Assembly (NCBI RefSeq): GCF_001640805.2
Contig: NC_066851.1
Location: forward strand, 9,383,550 to 9,447,549
Reading direction: 5' to 3'
DNA length: 64,000 nucleotides
DNA from: Lates calcarifer
Taxonomy: Eukaryota > Chordata > Actinopteri > Centropomidae
Shown here: in pieces, positions 33,993 through 47,100 of the stretch
Numbering within the stretch: position 1 is the first letter of the stretch
Layout: each line of letters starts with the position of its first letter
Translations under genes and position numbers: made by a program
Notes under the pieces: model-generated
What the model saw: the letters and a program-made list of their open reading frames with translations, nothing else
Databases searched by the model: none
What the model was told of the DNA's origin: nothing

Positions 33993-36900
33993 ATGAATTC
34001 GCACCTTAAAGGACAGTTGAGAGTGTTTGCGCTCCTGCTTTTAATGTTATTTGTCGACTCCACCGGTGGCCAGGGGACTGGTGCGGAATGCTTGGACAAA
34101 TTTAAGAGCGGCCGGGAGGATTTCGTCCTCGATGCCGACGAATCTGTGAACGACGGAGCGACGTTCATTTCGTCGCCGAAGCTGGAGCGGTACAAGGACT
34201 GCGTGGTGGCCTGCTGCAAAGAGCCGAAGTGCAATGTCGCCTTTATGGAAAGAGGAGACGAGGAAGGCTTGGTCAAGTCCTGCTTTCTCTTTGACTGTCT
34301 GTACAAGCAGAAATACGCCTGCCGCTTTGTTAGGAAGAAGGGATACATCAGTTATATCCTGGACTCTGTTTATGACAGTTACCTGGCAGTGGATATTCCC
34401 CCAAGTAAGATCAAAACTATTACAGGCGTCACAAATTGTGAAAATATTCCCATGCGTGATCTGAATTGTTGTAATTGCACACCACCGTTTGTCATGAGGG
34501 ACCCTTCACCTGTAGGAGTTCTGTGGTTAGTTTAAGCTTATCCAGTTCCACAGAGTCATGTGTTGCAGGTGAAGATTTGACTATGAAAATATAATAGCCT
34601 ACATTTTTCATTTGTGTCCTACAGAGGGAAATAACAGTGAAGTTTCCCTTTAAAAACCCAGTGACTGTGCAGGCATACCAAAAAATATTTTTGGGTCACT
34701 TAAAACAGTTTTATTATCAGGCCTCAGATTTAGGACAGAAGCCTGCATTTCAGCGTGTTCACACACGCCAAGCAGTTACGGCCCCTGGTGAAGGATTAGG
34801 TTTCTGTTCCTACCTGTACCTCTTCATGTGTTGCAACTCTGTATCTGGAAATGTTACCTGTTTATGTATGTGATGTACATTGATCCCCATGGTGTCACTT
34901 CAGATGAATCAGACCATCCCCCGGTGGCCAATGGAGGCCTGGACCGGGTGGTCCAACCTCAGGAGAGCGTGACGCTGAATGGTATACAGAGCAAAGATGA
35001 TAAAGGGATTGTGTCCTATCAGTGGCAAATGCTCACTGGATATCCTTACGCTATCATTGAGGTGAGTGAAGAGACTGCAACGTGAACCCAGTCTTGCTAC
35101 AGTTCTTTCTGAGAGTCCAGTTTAGGGAAATTTAGAAACTATAAGTATTTCTGTGAATAGCACTGATATACATACATTACTGTCTGTTTATGCCTTGTAG
35201 AAAACCAACTTTGCTGACCAGATCATTGTGTCCAATCTGACATCTGGGATGTACAAGTTCCAGCTGACCGTCACAGACTCCATCGGCCAGTCAGACTCAA
35301 CTAAGGTCAACGTGTTGGTTCTTACTCCCGAGCAGTCTGAGCGTGAGTATTTAGGCTAATGAAACAGCTAGCTGAAACATGGTCATTTATGTTGAACATT
35401 TGTCCCCCACTACTCCCCATTTTTTTGAATGCACAGAAAACTTTTGTCAGCCGGAGCTTGAATAACATGAATAGGACACACTGCAAATCTTAGTTTTTAA
35501 ATTAAATCTTATATCAGAAGTGGTAGTTTCACTATAGTTTCTCTGCAAATATAGACTCAAAGCAGGGGGTAGGGGGCATTTAGTCATAAATATGGTTGAG
35601 TTTCAGTTGTAAACATGAGTCATGTCCACTGTATTTGTTGACATTTCTTCTGGCTTATTCAGTCACCCACTGTGTTTGTAACTTTGAGCCATAAGTTCGA
35701 CTTATAATTGCCCTGTAGTCCTTAAATTACTTAAAAACTTTCTAATGGTCCTTGAATCCCCCACTTAAAGCTCAAAAAATGAATTTCTGAAGAAAGTGGC
35801 TAGTATGTGAAGTCTTCTTTTTTTATACTACCTGTAAAGAATGTGTTTCTGAGGAATTCAATTTATCAGTTTCCCTGGCTTTATTTGGCAGTTGTCACCA
35901 GCATGAGTAGTTCCACATTAGCTGTGATCAGACCTGTTAAGGCACGCTCGCCTAATTCCTGTGGACTGAGTGACGAAACACTGTAAAGCGAGAGAGATAA
36001 AAAGCTTGTGTTATGAAGAAGATTAGACCAGGTCAGACTTTTGTTGTTACAAGGAACTGAATGTTTCTTTGCCATGGAAGGGCAGTTTGTTAAATGTTTT
36101 CTCCGGTGTGACCTACATTGTGTGACTAATAATTAACACAGGAGGCCACAGGGTCGGTGTCTTGGCAATGCACATTTATGTGTGGAGTTTCTATAGAAAA
36201 CTGAGTTGTGTGCTTTTTACTGCTCCCCTGCCGCCATCCCACTCTCTCCACCCCCAACCCAACAAAACCTGTCAGTCTGGTTTCAGCTTGGGTTACACAA
36301 ACAAGAAAACTCCAGTCACCAGTCATGAGCCTCTTCAGCATTGATTAAAAGTGACTTAAAAGTCTTAACTATTTATCCTTTAGAACTACTTTCTGTCATT
36401 CAGGTTTGTATTTGCTGGTTGCTTTTTGGTGGAAGATGAGGACAGACTTTTTAAGCATTCAGTGATTCAGTTATCCATTAACAGCTTGTGTCCTTAATGG
36501 TGTTAGGAATGTGCTACATTGAAATACGCAGTGACTCTGCATGTCAATGCTGCCACATTTACTCCACAATAATGACTGGTTTGAATAACAATGCGTTTAT
36601 GGATGACAATCAGTGATACTAACGTGAGAACCTGATAATGAAAGTGTCACTGACGGTTGCTTGTGTCATTTTAGTTCTTCTTTGTAATAGCTTGAAATAT
36701 CTTTATGTACTTCGCATGAACACACAATATGAATCATCAACCACATGCAGACATACTGCATGCCTTCTCTAACCTTACTGTCTATCGAAACACACCACTT
36801 CTGTTTTTATTTCTGTACACAGGACAGCTATATGTCTAATTATACGTCTGTCTGTTCACGAGACACAAAGAATAGGAAGTTGGGACAAAATACAAAAGAA

Positions 36901-39900
36901 TATCTCACCAAATCTGCTGTCACATATGAGACAGAACTCTTAATGGTTAGTCTGACTGGTTTGTGGATTTGAAAAAAAACAAGCAGTGTATTGTTAACGG
37001 TCTAGTGAAGTTAACTGATGCACATTAAATCAACATTTTAGAACACCTCTGAGGAAAATTTGTGTTCTGACAACTTTGATCATTTACTTTTTTTTTCTTT
37101 CTTTTTTTTTTTTACCATTTTACCATCACAGAGTCTTAGTGAAACTGTTCAGACTATTTCTCATTTCACTGAATTTGTTGCAACACCAACAAACCCACGT
37201 TAACCATAAATCATTAACTCTCAAACTTAGATTTTTTGCCAAAGCACTGTGAGCAAATCCAGCAAATGTCCCCTTTGTTAGAAAAACAGGCAGATGTTGT
37301 TCTAAATGCTCTCTGCAGATTTTCAGGAAGTATGAGAAGCTGTTATTGATTGTGAATTGAAACAAATCTTTTATTCTGTGTTCCCCCACCAGATCACTGT
37401 ATGGCTCCAATGAAGATTGGGCCATGCCGTGGTTCCTTCCCTCGATGGCATTACAACGCCTGCCTCAGAGAAGTGTGAGCAGTTCCTATTTGGAGGCTGC
37501 AGGGAGAATCTCAACAACTATTTGTCTGAGGATGAGTGCTCCAAAGCCTGCTATGGCTCAGGTATCTGCACAATGCTCATATACGTGTCAAATATAATAT
37601 ATGTATCTGTAATTTCAGCATGTTTTTCAGGTTTTTGTTTGTTACAAAGGGATGTGATCGTTGTAAAAATGGGTGCAGGCCCATGTATCTCAGTGGAGTA
37701 GCAGCCTGCGTCACTATCTTCCACAGTGTTTTTTTGATACTACTTCTGGATGGAAGCCAAAGTCACAATTTTCATATCCTGCTTTAATATTGTTGGCAGT
37801 TTTCCAATACTTAAATGCAAAATGCTCTCTTGCTTGAGTTACATGAGAAGATCAATACCACTCTCACAACTATAAATTAAATGTAATGCTACAGCCAGGT
37901 GACGGCTAGCTTAGCTAAGCATAAAGACTGGAAAAGAAAAAGTCAGGTTCTGTCCAAAGCTAACACACTGCCAACACCTCCACAACTCAGTAATTATCAC
38001 CTCTCCTTTGTTTCATCCACACAAAAGGTGCAGTGTAAAAACTATACATTTTTTATGGCTGCTTCTTTGTTTGGACTCTGATTTCCTGGAGTCTCTGCTA
38101 ATAGCCTGCTAAACATGTCATTTTTAAGAAATGATTGACTTTTACTCTCATTTGTTGTTTTTCTTTCAGAAAAAACAGGTAAATCTGGTAGAGGTTTGCC
38201 ACTTCCCGAAGCTCAAGGTGGGTAGATTCAGATATTTGTCTGAATTGCAATATCTTTTTTGAACAAATAGAAAGTGAATGATGAAAATCCATTGGTTCAA
38301 ATGATGCTCATCATCTGGTCTCTTTGGTGGCCCCAGGTAAAACATGCATTCATGTTTTTGGCCAAGAGGTTGTGCACACAAAATTGACATATCATAACTT
38401 TTTAGACTGATAATGTATCAGTTAGTATGCTTATGTACACATGTGGCAGTTATGGAGCAACATTAGCATTCATTTGGAGTTGTGTTTCTAACCAACTGGC
38501 AAATATAAGTTTAATATGCAAACAAACTGTAAGATCTGTTCTTGGTCTGTACCCACTCCTGAGAGAAACATTGGGGTCTTTAACTTCTAAATGCTCCACA
38601 ATGTTCATCACATTGTTGCTAACTGGGTGTTTCTGCTGTTTGTGCTGAGTTGGTAGTGTACTTTAGGTTTTTAGAGTTTTTTCTTTTCTCTGAAAACACT
38701 TTAAAGCAGCAGCTGTTTTGCAGTACAAGTGACAGTTTCCACTGTGTTTGTGTGCTGCAGGAGAAAAATGTGGTGCTCCCTGTACCACAGAGCAGTTCAC
38801 CTGTGACAACGGTTGCTGTTTGGATCCAGGCCTGGAATGTGACTCAACCCCACAGTGCGGGGATGGCTCAGATGAAAAGAAATGCGAGGACTGTAAGCAG
38901 TGACTATGCAAACTAGACTTCATTTTCATATAGACTCTCGAAATGATAAGACTGATAAAATGTTTCCTTGAAAGACATGCTAATTTGGATTATGTCCGAT
39001 ATGCTTATAGTGACTGACAAGTTTCGGATTCTGCTACAGATTCCACTGGATGAACGAAAAGGTGATTTTTTTTATTTATTTTTTTTTTACTTTAGATTTG
39101 TGTGTGTGTTTATTTATTTATTTATATATATATGCCCCTTCCAAACATTTCACCTTGATAATTTTTATACATGGTTGAACTGCCTATAGTCTCACCCTAC
39201 TTGCTCACTTATTGTCCTTCACAGTGCGCTGCACAGAGCTTCCCAACACAGGAGGCTGCAGGGACAGTCAGTCCAAGTGGTATTACAACCCCATCCAACA
39301 GGACTGCGTCCGTTTTAACTATGGCGGCTGCCAGGGAAATAAGAACAGATTTGATACTAAGGAATCCTGTATGAAAGTTTGCCGTGGGGTAACAGGTTGG
39401 TTGCTATTAGCATCAAGCATACATTTTTACATCCTGGTAAATTAACATCCTATTTCTACTACTAAGATATAAATAACAGAATACCACACATCCCAGACTT
39501 CTTTCACACAGACACACTGGTGAGTAGCCTCACATGAAGATCATCATCATTTTCCCTACACTCATTCTACACACATTAATTTTTAATGGTATTTTGCCAT
39601 CTGTTAATGCCAACATTTTCTACCTCCTCAGGCTGTTTTCTCAAATTGTTTTGTGTTAAGCCAGAGTGACGTTTCTCCTAGCTGCATGTGAGCAACTGTG
39701 CATGGACGTCACTGAGATACATTCATGTGGCATCTGTTTTAATATATAATGTGTATGTTTAGGTTTGTTCTGATAACCGTTTCAAACCAGAATCCTGACA
39801 TTGAATCAAATCAGTTTCAAAATCAAACAGATTAAATGACTATATGCAACAGGAAAGGGTTTCTTGTGGCGATAAAGCCTAAAGACTCTGCAGCTTCTCT

Positions 39901-40779
39901 CAGCTCTACTGAGCATTTTAGTGTCTTTTAACTCATTGGTTAAACGCCTTAACCGTTTGGTTCACTTCTCTCACCAGTATCATTTTCAGTCGCAGCAGAC
40001 AGTTGATTTTATCCAAAGGCTCTGATAAACCCACTATGTGCTACTGTCTCATGGGCCAATGGCAGACAGTGAATATTTAGCAGTTAAAGAGCCTGATATC
40101 TCCATCAGAAGTTGGTGGAGAGCTAAAGGGAGAGTAAAAAGAGGGAGTATTAGACTTAAACTCATCAGGTGAACATGACTCCACTAATGCTGCTCTGTGG
40201 TTTCTGGATATAGAAATGTGCAGCTGAACAAGTCTGTCATATCAGCTTGCTTCTGCTGCCACTAAGTGGCCAAAAAAATCCCTCACAGCTGAGTGCAGGT
40301 AAACTCTTGAAAATTCTAGAACTATATTGTGTCTCTGTGTTTCTTTATTTCAGAAAAGGACATATTTACAAGAAAGGAGGAGTTTGACCAGCAAACATCT
40401 GGAAGTGAGACAGGTATATACTATGTTCGCAAGGCTTCATTTCTCTTCCAGTACACTTTTCCAGTTCACTGAGTTGCTGAAAGCAGCATTTGAGTGGTTT
40501 GCTTTCTCAGCTTTGCAACCTTTCACATACCATCTCTGAATGACCAACCACCACGTTAACTTTCTAAAATTTGTTCTTGTCCATTTAACAGGTATTATAG
40601 TAATAGCTGCCCTACTAGGTTTTGCCATCCTCATCCTACTAGGCATCCTGGCGTACTGCTTCTGCAAGGGAAAGAAGAAGACTACACAACATCACCGGGT
40701 GCCTGTCAATAGCGTTCCGGTCACCTCATTGGAAGACAGAGAGCGTCTGGTCTACAACAGCACCACCAAGCCCATCTGA
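33993..40779 (+). CDS. spint1: Spint1 (HAI-1), Kunitz-type membrane serine protease inhibitor, one frameshift
   Basis: HAI-1 is a type I membrane inhibitor of matriptase and HGF activator in epithelia. Exons are 33993-34404, 34904-35061, 35201-35342, 37393-37561, 38170-38178, 38761-38892, 39225-39395, 40354-40413 and 40592-40779. Domains: signal peptide (residues 1 to about 26, LLLLMLF core), cysteine-rich MANSC domain (about 33-120, CVVACC..PKCNVAF), PKD-like domain (138-237, ending LTVTDS), Kunitz 1 ([11 protein letters not shown]1 Arg), LDL-receptor A repeat (CCLD..ECD..CGDGSDE), Kunitz 2 ([14 protein letters not shown]1 Arg), a membrane helix (about 418-440) and a short tail ending [10 protein letters not shown], like human HAI-1. 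The Kunitz 1 exon has 169 nt. The phase-1 exons around it need 168; an extra base near 37456-37465 throws the frame into TGA at 37476-37478. With that base discounted the nine exons total 1440 nt (479 aa). The rest of the gene is intact, so an assembly error is likely but unproven. Confidence 0.94.
35343..37392 (+). other. spint1 intron 3
   Basis: This 2.05-kb intron separates the PKD-like exons from the Kunitz 1 exon. It is AT-rich and has a poly-T stretch at about 37088-37113 near its 3' end. Frames at 35881-36344 and 36745-36972 lack recognisable protein and splice context. Nothing else is identified. Confidence 0.7.
37825..38110 (+). repeat. Interspersed repeat (AAGATCAATACCA family), best copy
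   Basis: The copy runs from GAGTTACATGAGAAGATCAA through ATACCACTCTCACAAC, GCTAGCTTAGCTAAGCATAA and AGACTGGAAAAGAAAAAG to GTTCTGTCCAAAGC and then CACACAAAAGGTGCAGTGTA. It is the longest of three copies in the window. It sits in spint1 intron 4, ending about 60 nt before the 9-nt microexon. It has no coding capacity. Confidence 0.7.
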
Positions 40780-41223
40780 CCCCTAAGCCCTGACCTTTGA
40801 CCCCTCCCATCCTGATGGTGAATTATGCCAGTTACCGGAGCTCTGTCATATACTGAAGAAACTCAGATTAATGAGAGGAGAAAATACCAGTTGACTGGTA
40901 TTTTATGGTTTGTTGTTGGAGGGGATCTGTTTTTTACTTTGTCCATATCTGGATGTGTTTTTTAAGGGTGATGTATACAGAAGGCAGAATGTCTTCAATG
41001 ATGAAATGTGATGTCTAATGATTTTGACTTTTAGCTTATATTTAACGCAGTGACCTGTCAAAATGATTGTTGTTTGTACTCAGGTTAAAAGGGGAGGCTT
41101 TTCATTAGTGTGGAGGTAGATTACCACTGGATATCATACATTGTTCCTGTTAGATTAAATTAAATTCATTAATTTGTTCAAATTTTGACCCACTTGCTTC
41201 CATTACATGATCCAGTTTTTTGA

Positions 41224-41229
41224 AATAAA
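41224..41229 (+). terminator. Candidate spint1 polyadenylation signal
   Basis: AATAAA lies 444 nt past the stop codon. Another AATAAA at 41668-41673 would give a 3' UTR of about 0.9 kb. Which one is used cannot be told from sequence alone. Confidence 0.45.
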
Positions 41230-41699
41230 AGTCAGTTTTAATGTCAGATTTTTAATTGTCCGTAGGGTCTGTGCTGGTCTCTTACTTCAAAATAAGAGTC
41301 CAGATTCTTTTTCTTTTTCATGTGATGATCCCTTCAATGTACCAAAGTCCTGCCACACTAGCCTCTTTACCCTGTCACATTCCTGTTTTATACATCACTG
41401 TTATATAGCACGTGGAATTACACATACATGCATAATATTGTACATAATCCTAGAATTTTGAAAAAGTAACATTTTATGTGAAGATTATTTTGTCTGATTT
41501 CTGAAGTGTTTTTAGAACAAGCGTAATGCATGCATTAAATAATGCTCATTGACACCTTATGAAGCATCCTTGCTGTTGAACATTCAACATTTTAAACTTA
41601 TCAAATTTTGTACATATGATCTGATATAATTCTCTGCAACTTTAGCAGCATCATGACGTTTGTACTGAATAAAAATACTGACTCAAAATGTACCCAGGA

Positions 41700-42682
41700 G
41701 TTTTTGGGGGTTTTTTTGTCTTGTAAAAGAGGTCAATTTGTTTTCAATGTGATTTACTACACAACTTTTATCCTTCAGTACTACTTCACATACTTCAGTG
41801 CTGTTGCTGTGCAGTGGCTGTTTCATTCTGCAGATACTTAATCTCTGCAAAGACTCCATTTGCTCAGGTGAAATTTCTGTTCATATGCAGTTTTTGAGTC
41901 TATTTCATATAATTTCTTTTTTTTAGATTTAGTATTGGTGGTATTTTTAAGTCTCAGCATAATTTGTGGTTACTAGTTTTACTAGTGTATATTTTTTAGT
42001 GACTTTTCTTTTTGTTTTTTCATGCCTCATTGTAGCTGATGCATGATGCAAGATTTTTTTGTAGTTTTTAGAATCTATTTAGATTATATACTATGCATAT
42101 ACTTTTCTAATTTAAACTCATGTTCAGCATAGATTAAGATCGCATGCGGATGTACTTGACATCTTAACTGATTTTTAAACTTCTGTTCAACACTTAGTTT
42201 GAAACAGCTAATGTTACATTCTGTGTGGGACAGAGATAAGAAACACCAAAGTCTGTCTGCTAACCCAAGATATGCAAGATAAGCAAACAGTGGTTTAGTT
42301 TCTTTTCTTTGTAGCAGCATTACACCGAAGCCAATTTCCTCTTTGTTGTTACTGTAATACAAGGGTATTATCCAAGCTCTTTGTAGGTCATATAATTACA
42401 GACTGCCATTTTAATTTTAGGGTATACCTCAGGCATTTCAACAGTATCTTTACCAGCACACAAATTTTTACAACCCCTCACATCACACATATCAGTGACC
42501 AGTTTGACTAACATCTTTTCACTTACATTAAAATTGCAGGGAGAACTGGTATTACAGCACCAGTACATTTATGGTGGTTTTTTTTTCCTGAGACTTAAAG
42601 CCTTTAAGGTGACTGAACAACAGTGGTTCACATGCCTTCATTACCTTTAAAGGGCTTGATTAATACAAATGGCCATGTACTG

Positions 42683-42754
<72 letters not shown>

Positions 42755-43980
42755 TAATAATAATAATAATAATAATAAGGGCCATGCAATGGACTTTGAG
42801 CTTCAGAAATAAAGCGGTATCTCCTCCACATTGGTCAGAGGCAGTGCTGTATTCTCACCAGCAGATGGCGACATTGGTTTGCTAGATGTTAAACTAAACT
42901 AAACTAAACAGCCTGTTCAGATTACTTAAGGCTACATAAACTCCATCTCTTTAATTATACAATCTTTGGCTCCTTCAGAATCCTTGGTATAACTAATTTC
43001 TTGCCTACCACCTTTAAAACAATAAATTTGCACATTTTACTGGAGCATGTTCAGTCCATCAGACTCCTATATGACAATTAAAGCTACTTTTTTTTCTTTA
43101 CATTTTTGTGTTTTAGTAAAGTCATCCAGCATATTGCTTTCCTCACAGCCTGTATGGGGATCTTGAGGTAATCTCTAAGGAGGAGGGCAGAGAGGGGCCC
43201 CCTCTCTATTTAATCAGCCACACATAAATTAGCACCCACCCAATTGATTCACTGAAGCCATCCTTTGTAAGTCCCACCATTCTCCTGACCTGACCCTCAT
43301 AAATGTAATTGGCAGGGTTACAATTTGTTATGTCCTTTCACAGGCCTGTCATTAGGTTTGCATACATATTGAGTGGAAGTAAAGATATTTTAATGGAAAA
43401 ACACCGACACTCTGTTTCTGTTTGACACTTTTTAAAACTATCTATCACTGACAGAAACGACCAAGCTATGTGAGCCAGATGTTAGGACGTGGGAAAACCT
43501 TTGACTTTCACCAAACAGACACTGGCCTGTCAAAAACAGGTGGTTCTTTGTTGCATTCACTTGCTCCTCGTAAAGTAGAAACTCTTCTGCGACTAACCAA
43601 ATCATAAACAGGCTTTCACGAAAATTGTAAATCTGACTTTGATGTTCATTTCTTCACTTCGAAGTACCTACTCGTGTGTTTTTGTTGAGAAAAGACAATT
43701 GTGTAAGAACAAAATACATCCCATGTCAAAAGCAATCATTCAGTATTTAATACAATTGATTCACACAGAAAATCAAGCAATAATAGGAGACAATAAAATA
43801 CACACATATTTATTTTGTCATCTCCAATCGGTAAGTGATTTATATGGGGTGCGTTCACCGCCAAGCTGAAGTCCCTATATTTCCGACAGACGTTGAACGC
43901 AGCATTAGTTCTTCGCCGTTCTTCAAAGATGCAGCAGTGTTTGGTTGGTGGACGCAGTACGAGCTGATGACCTGCGCTGG
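41700..43980. other. Spacer between spint1 and the plekhg3 first exon
   Basis: AT-rich sequence with T-runs and the compound triplet array at 42683-42778. A short AAACT repeat occurs at about 42893-42908. No coding exon is recognised on either strand. Frames at 42084-42568 (minus) and 43639-43993 are not similar to any protein I know. Confidence 0.6.
42683..42778. repeat. Compound (ATT)n-(ACT)n-(AAT)n triplet array
   Basis: About 13 ATT units (42683-42722) are followed by about nine ACT units (42728-42755) and eight TAA units (42755-42778). The first and last arrays are reverse complements of one another. Confidence 0.95.
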
Positions 43981-43983
43981 GAT

Positions 43984-44143
43984 GTTCGATCATGTGTGTG
44001 TGTGTGTGTGAGAGAGAGAGCGGCTTTTACCATGTGAAAAGAGGAAACTAACGGAGTAACGTAAAAGGTTTATACCGAGGAACTACAGAGACAAGTTTTA
44101 CTGAGGACGGGAGTCGCTGAACGGAAAGAAGTTGGCGAGTTCG
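43984..44143 (+). other. Candidate plekhg3 untranslated first exon and promoter
   Basis: A locally CG-richer segment follows a GT/GA microsatellite (about 43994-44021) and ends in GTTGGCGAGTTCG before a consensus donor GTATGT at 44144. The next good acceptor on this strand, TTTGTTTTGTCAG ending at 49528, opens the exon that carries the plekhg3 start codon. The link is inferred from position and splice sites only. Confidence 0.4.
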
Positions 44144-47100
44144 GTATGTAAAACGGCTTTACACAACTTTACAAGACCTTAGCTAAGTTAACGTTAGCTG
44201 CGGTAACAGACAGGCTACATGTCAGAGGGGTCTCTCTTCTGTGCTTATTCCCTGGTGTGTGTTTATAAGAAACACTGAGCATTTTATTTGCTTTGTCAGC
44301 CGCCTGTTGAGCAAAAAAACAAAAAACAAAAACAAAAACAAAAAACAAAAAGTGGGTTAAATTTATCTGCATTCAATTGCTCAATTCCAGCAAAACAAAA
44401 ACCAGAGTCAAAGCTGCAAAATATCCACATGCGTGTGTTTTCCTCATGAATTCAGCCAAAGCCAAGTGTTAAAAAGTCTTGTGCAGATGTAAAACACTGC
44501 AACACATTCCTTATTATGAGCCCCGCCGCCTTACATTAGTCACAGGTATGATAAACAGATTTTAGGTGCATTTTTGGCCTCGTATAATTTCACAACATCC
44601 AAGCTGTACGTTCCGGAGAGGGCAAGCAGGAGTTTCAGGCAGATAAGTTATGTTTGTCTTTGACACAAAACACTCTCAGTGGAGTGAACTTTGATCGGCT
44701 CCTTTTTCTCCCTCTCTCTCTCTTTCTTTTTTAGGGAATGAGATTTTTCCATTAAGCATTAATATCACAGAGTTAACTTGAGAGAAAAAAACAAACTAAT
44801 CTCCGTGTTGCAGCTGAATCATTTGCTATTTCCTCTTTCCCTGCATCCAGTCCCCCGCCCCCCTGTGGAGCCCATACTTGGCCCCAGAAAACCTAATTGT
44901 TTTTTCTAATGAGCACCCTAGTGAGACACAAGTGAGGTTTTAAATGGAGGCTGTTCATAGGTCAGTGACTTTCCCCACCAGCTGCTGAAGAAGAATGGGA
45001 CAAAATCAATCAGTTACCAGTGAAAAGTTCCATCTTCTGCTCCTCCTTCTACTTTGACCTCACTTGACCTGTAAGACAATAACCTCTCAGCTTCATTTCA
45101 GATAAATGTTGCCTCAGTGCGATGAACAGCGCTCTCTTCTAGGTGGTCCAGACAGGAAACTGCCGGAGTGTGTCTTGGATCTCAGAGTTGGCACTTGATT
45201 CCTTCTCCCCGAGTCTTGGTATGCTGCAGCTGTGATAAAATTACCAGAGCTGCAGAATGTGAGGGTAGTTTTCAGCTATGGATACATATAACTTTCATAA
45301 CCTACGTCGGACCTTCTCATAAGTCTCGTTTTTAGTTATTTCAGCCCTTATTTGATGCTGCCAAGGATATACCTGGATCTTACGAGACCATAAAGTTCCA
45401 GCTTTTGCAAGTTACAGCTAGGATTACGCTGTGAGAGTTAAAGGTTGACTTTAAACCTGACCTGAGGCACTGTGCATTTGTTTGAAAGTGGAGAGTGTGC
45501 GCGTTAAGTGATTTAGCATCCCAGACACCCGAGGGAGGTCAGACTCTATGTTTTTGTTGTTGTTATAATGTTGACAAGCCCTCGCAGAGGCATGGGGGAG
45601 CTGTTTGTCTGCAGATGCGGCACACTGCACCTTTAAATGTGCACACTGAAATTCTATTTCAAGACTTGACGTCTGATTTCTCCTCCAAACACTGCAGGAC
45701 ACTATGAGGGACTACTTTCGATACTTACAATTGCACGTCATTTCCCAAATAAGATGGCACTTGCCAACTTGACTTGCCAGGTATGCATTCTGTGGTTGTA
45801 GGTCTTTGGTGGGGAGGTGAAAATTCTCCTTTTTCAGCACAGCGGGGAATGATTATTCTCCCATTAAGGGCTATTTTGGCCGGGGTGTACGTGCACCATA
45901 TGGGCAGAGCTCAGTGCCCTGTGGGTGTTCATCAGGGTGGATCACTTATCGCCACATTTAAGCAGCATGCTCAGAAAAATGTAGTGGACCAAAATAAGTG
46001 GCTCATATGTTGTGTGTCTGTGGGAAGTCGTGAGTTTGGGCAGCGCCTTCGTAGAAGCTGTGGATTTGATTGAGGTGAGGAGAGACTGTCAGGGTTTATT
46101 GTTTTCCCCAGTGAATGAAAAGCTGTTAGTCCCTTAAGGCCTGTGTGTCAGGGCGACAAACTGCAGGAGTAATGTGGGAAAAAGGCCACTCACAGAAAGG
46201 CTGTTTGTTAGGGGGGTATTTTCTGTCGGGATAGATGGGGTAAGAGGGTAAGAGAGAGGTCATGCAGGATAAACATGGCACCAATGCTGAAATAATAAAG
46301 ACTCTCTGTCTCAGTTAGCCTAAAGGACCTTGGACCTCTGCCTGCCATGCCAGGTTGGATTTTTATTCGTCCTGAATGTAAACATCTGTCCTGACTGATG
46401 GTGTCTTAAAGGAATCTGGCCCACCGTGTCTGACTAGAGACATCCCAGGTGACTTATGTCATACTTCCCAGATTCCCTTGGGCCTTATTGGGACAAATTG
46501 GGATGTGGTAGATCTGTGAATGTGACAGCAGGAATTCTGTGGATTATTTTTAGCTTCTCCGCCCATCAAATTGTTCCGCATCAATGGAAAACCAATTTGT
46601 GTTGTTAATTGTTGCACAAAAGGCTGATTAAGTTCCTTTTTTGGAGTCAGATGGTGGATCCAGCCTGTATGTCATCAGTTGTGTGCATAAAGGACAGCTA
46701 GTGGATAGATGTTTGCTTTGGAGACTGTTAGAATAACAGATCAAGATTTAGATGAGAATACGGTCCACTAATTTTGCAGCAATCTTAACATCCAATAAAG
46801 CTTTTTTTGTTTACATATGATGTCACATCCTCACTGACTTGTCTGCGTCCCTGTAACCCTTCCTGAGGAGACAGAGAAAGTGGCTTGTCTTCCTGATAGC
46901 AGAAGTCTTGTTTTCCTCTTGCTTCCTCTGCAGACATGTACAGTGGTTTCACTTCTCTCGTAACCCTGACAGGCTGTCAGCAGTGAAAAATACTCCAGAT
47001 AGTCATCACACCCCGAGGACCCTTTTCTTCTAGCATGTCAGGCCTGAGGTCGTGGTTCAAGGTGCATGTTTGTCTAGCGTGTATTTTTTCAGAGCGAGTC

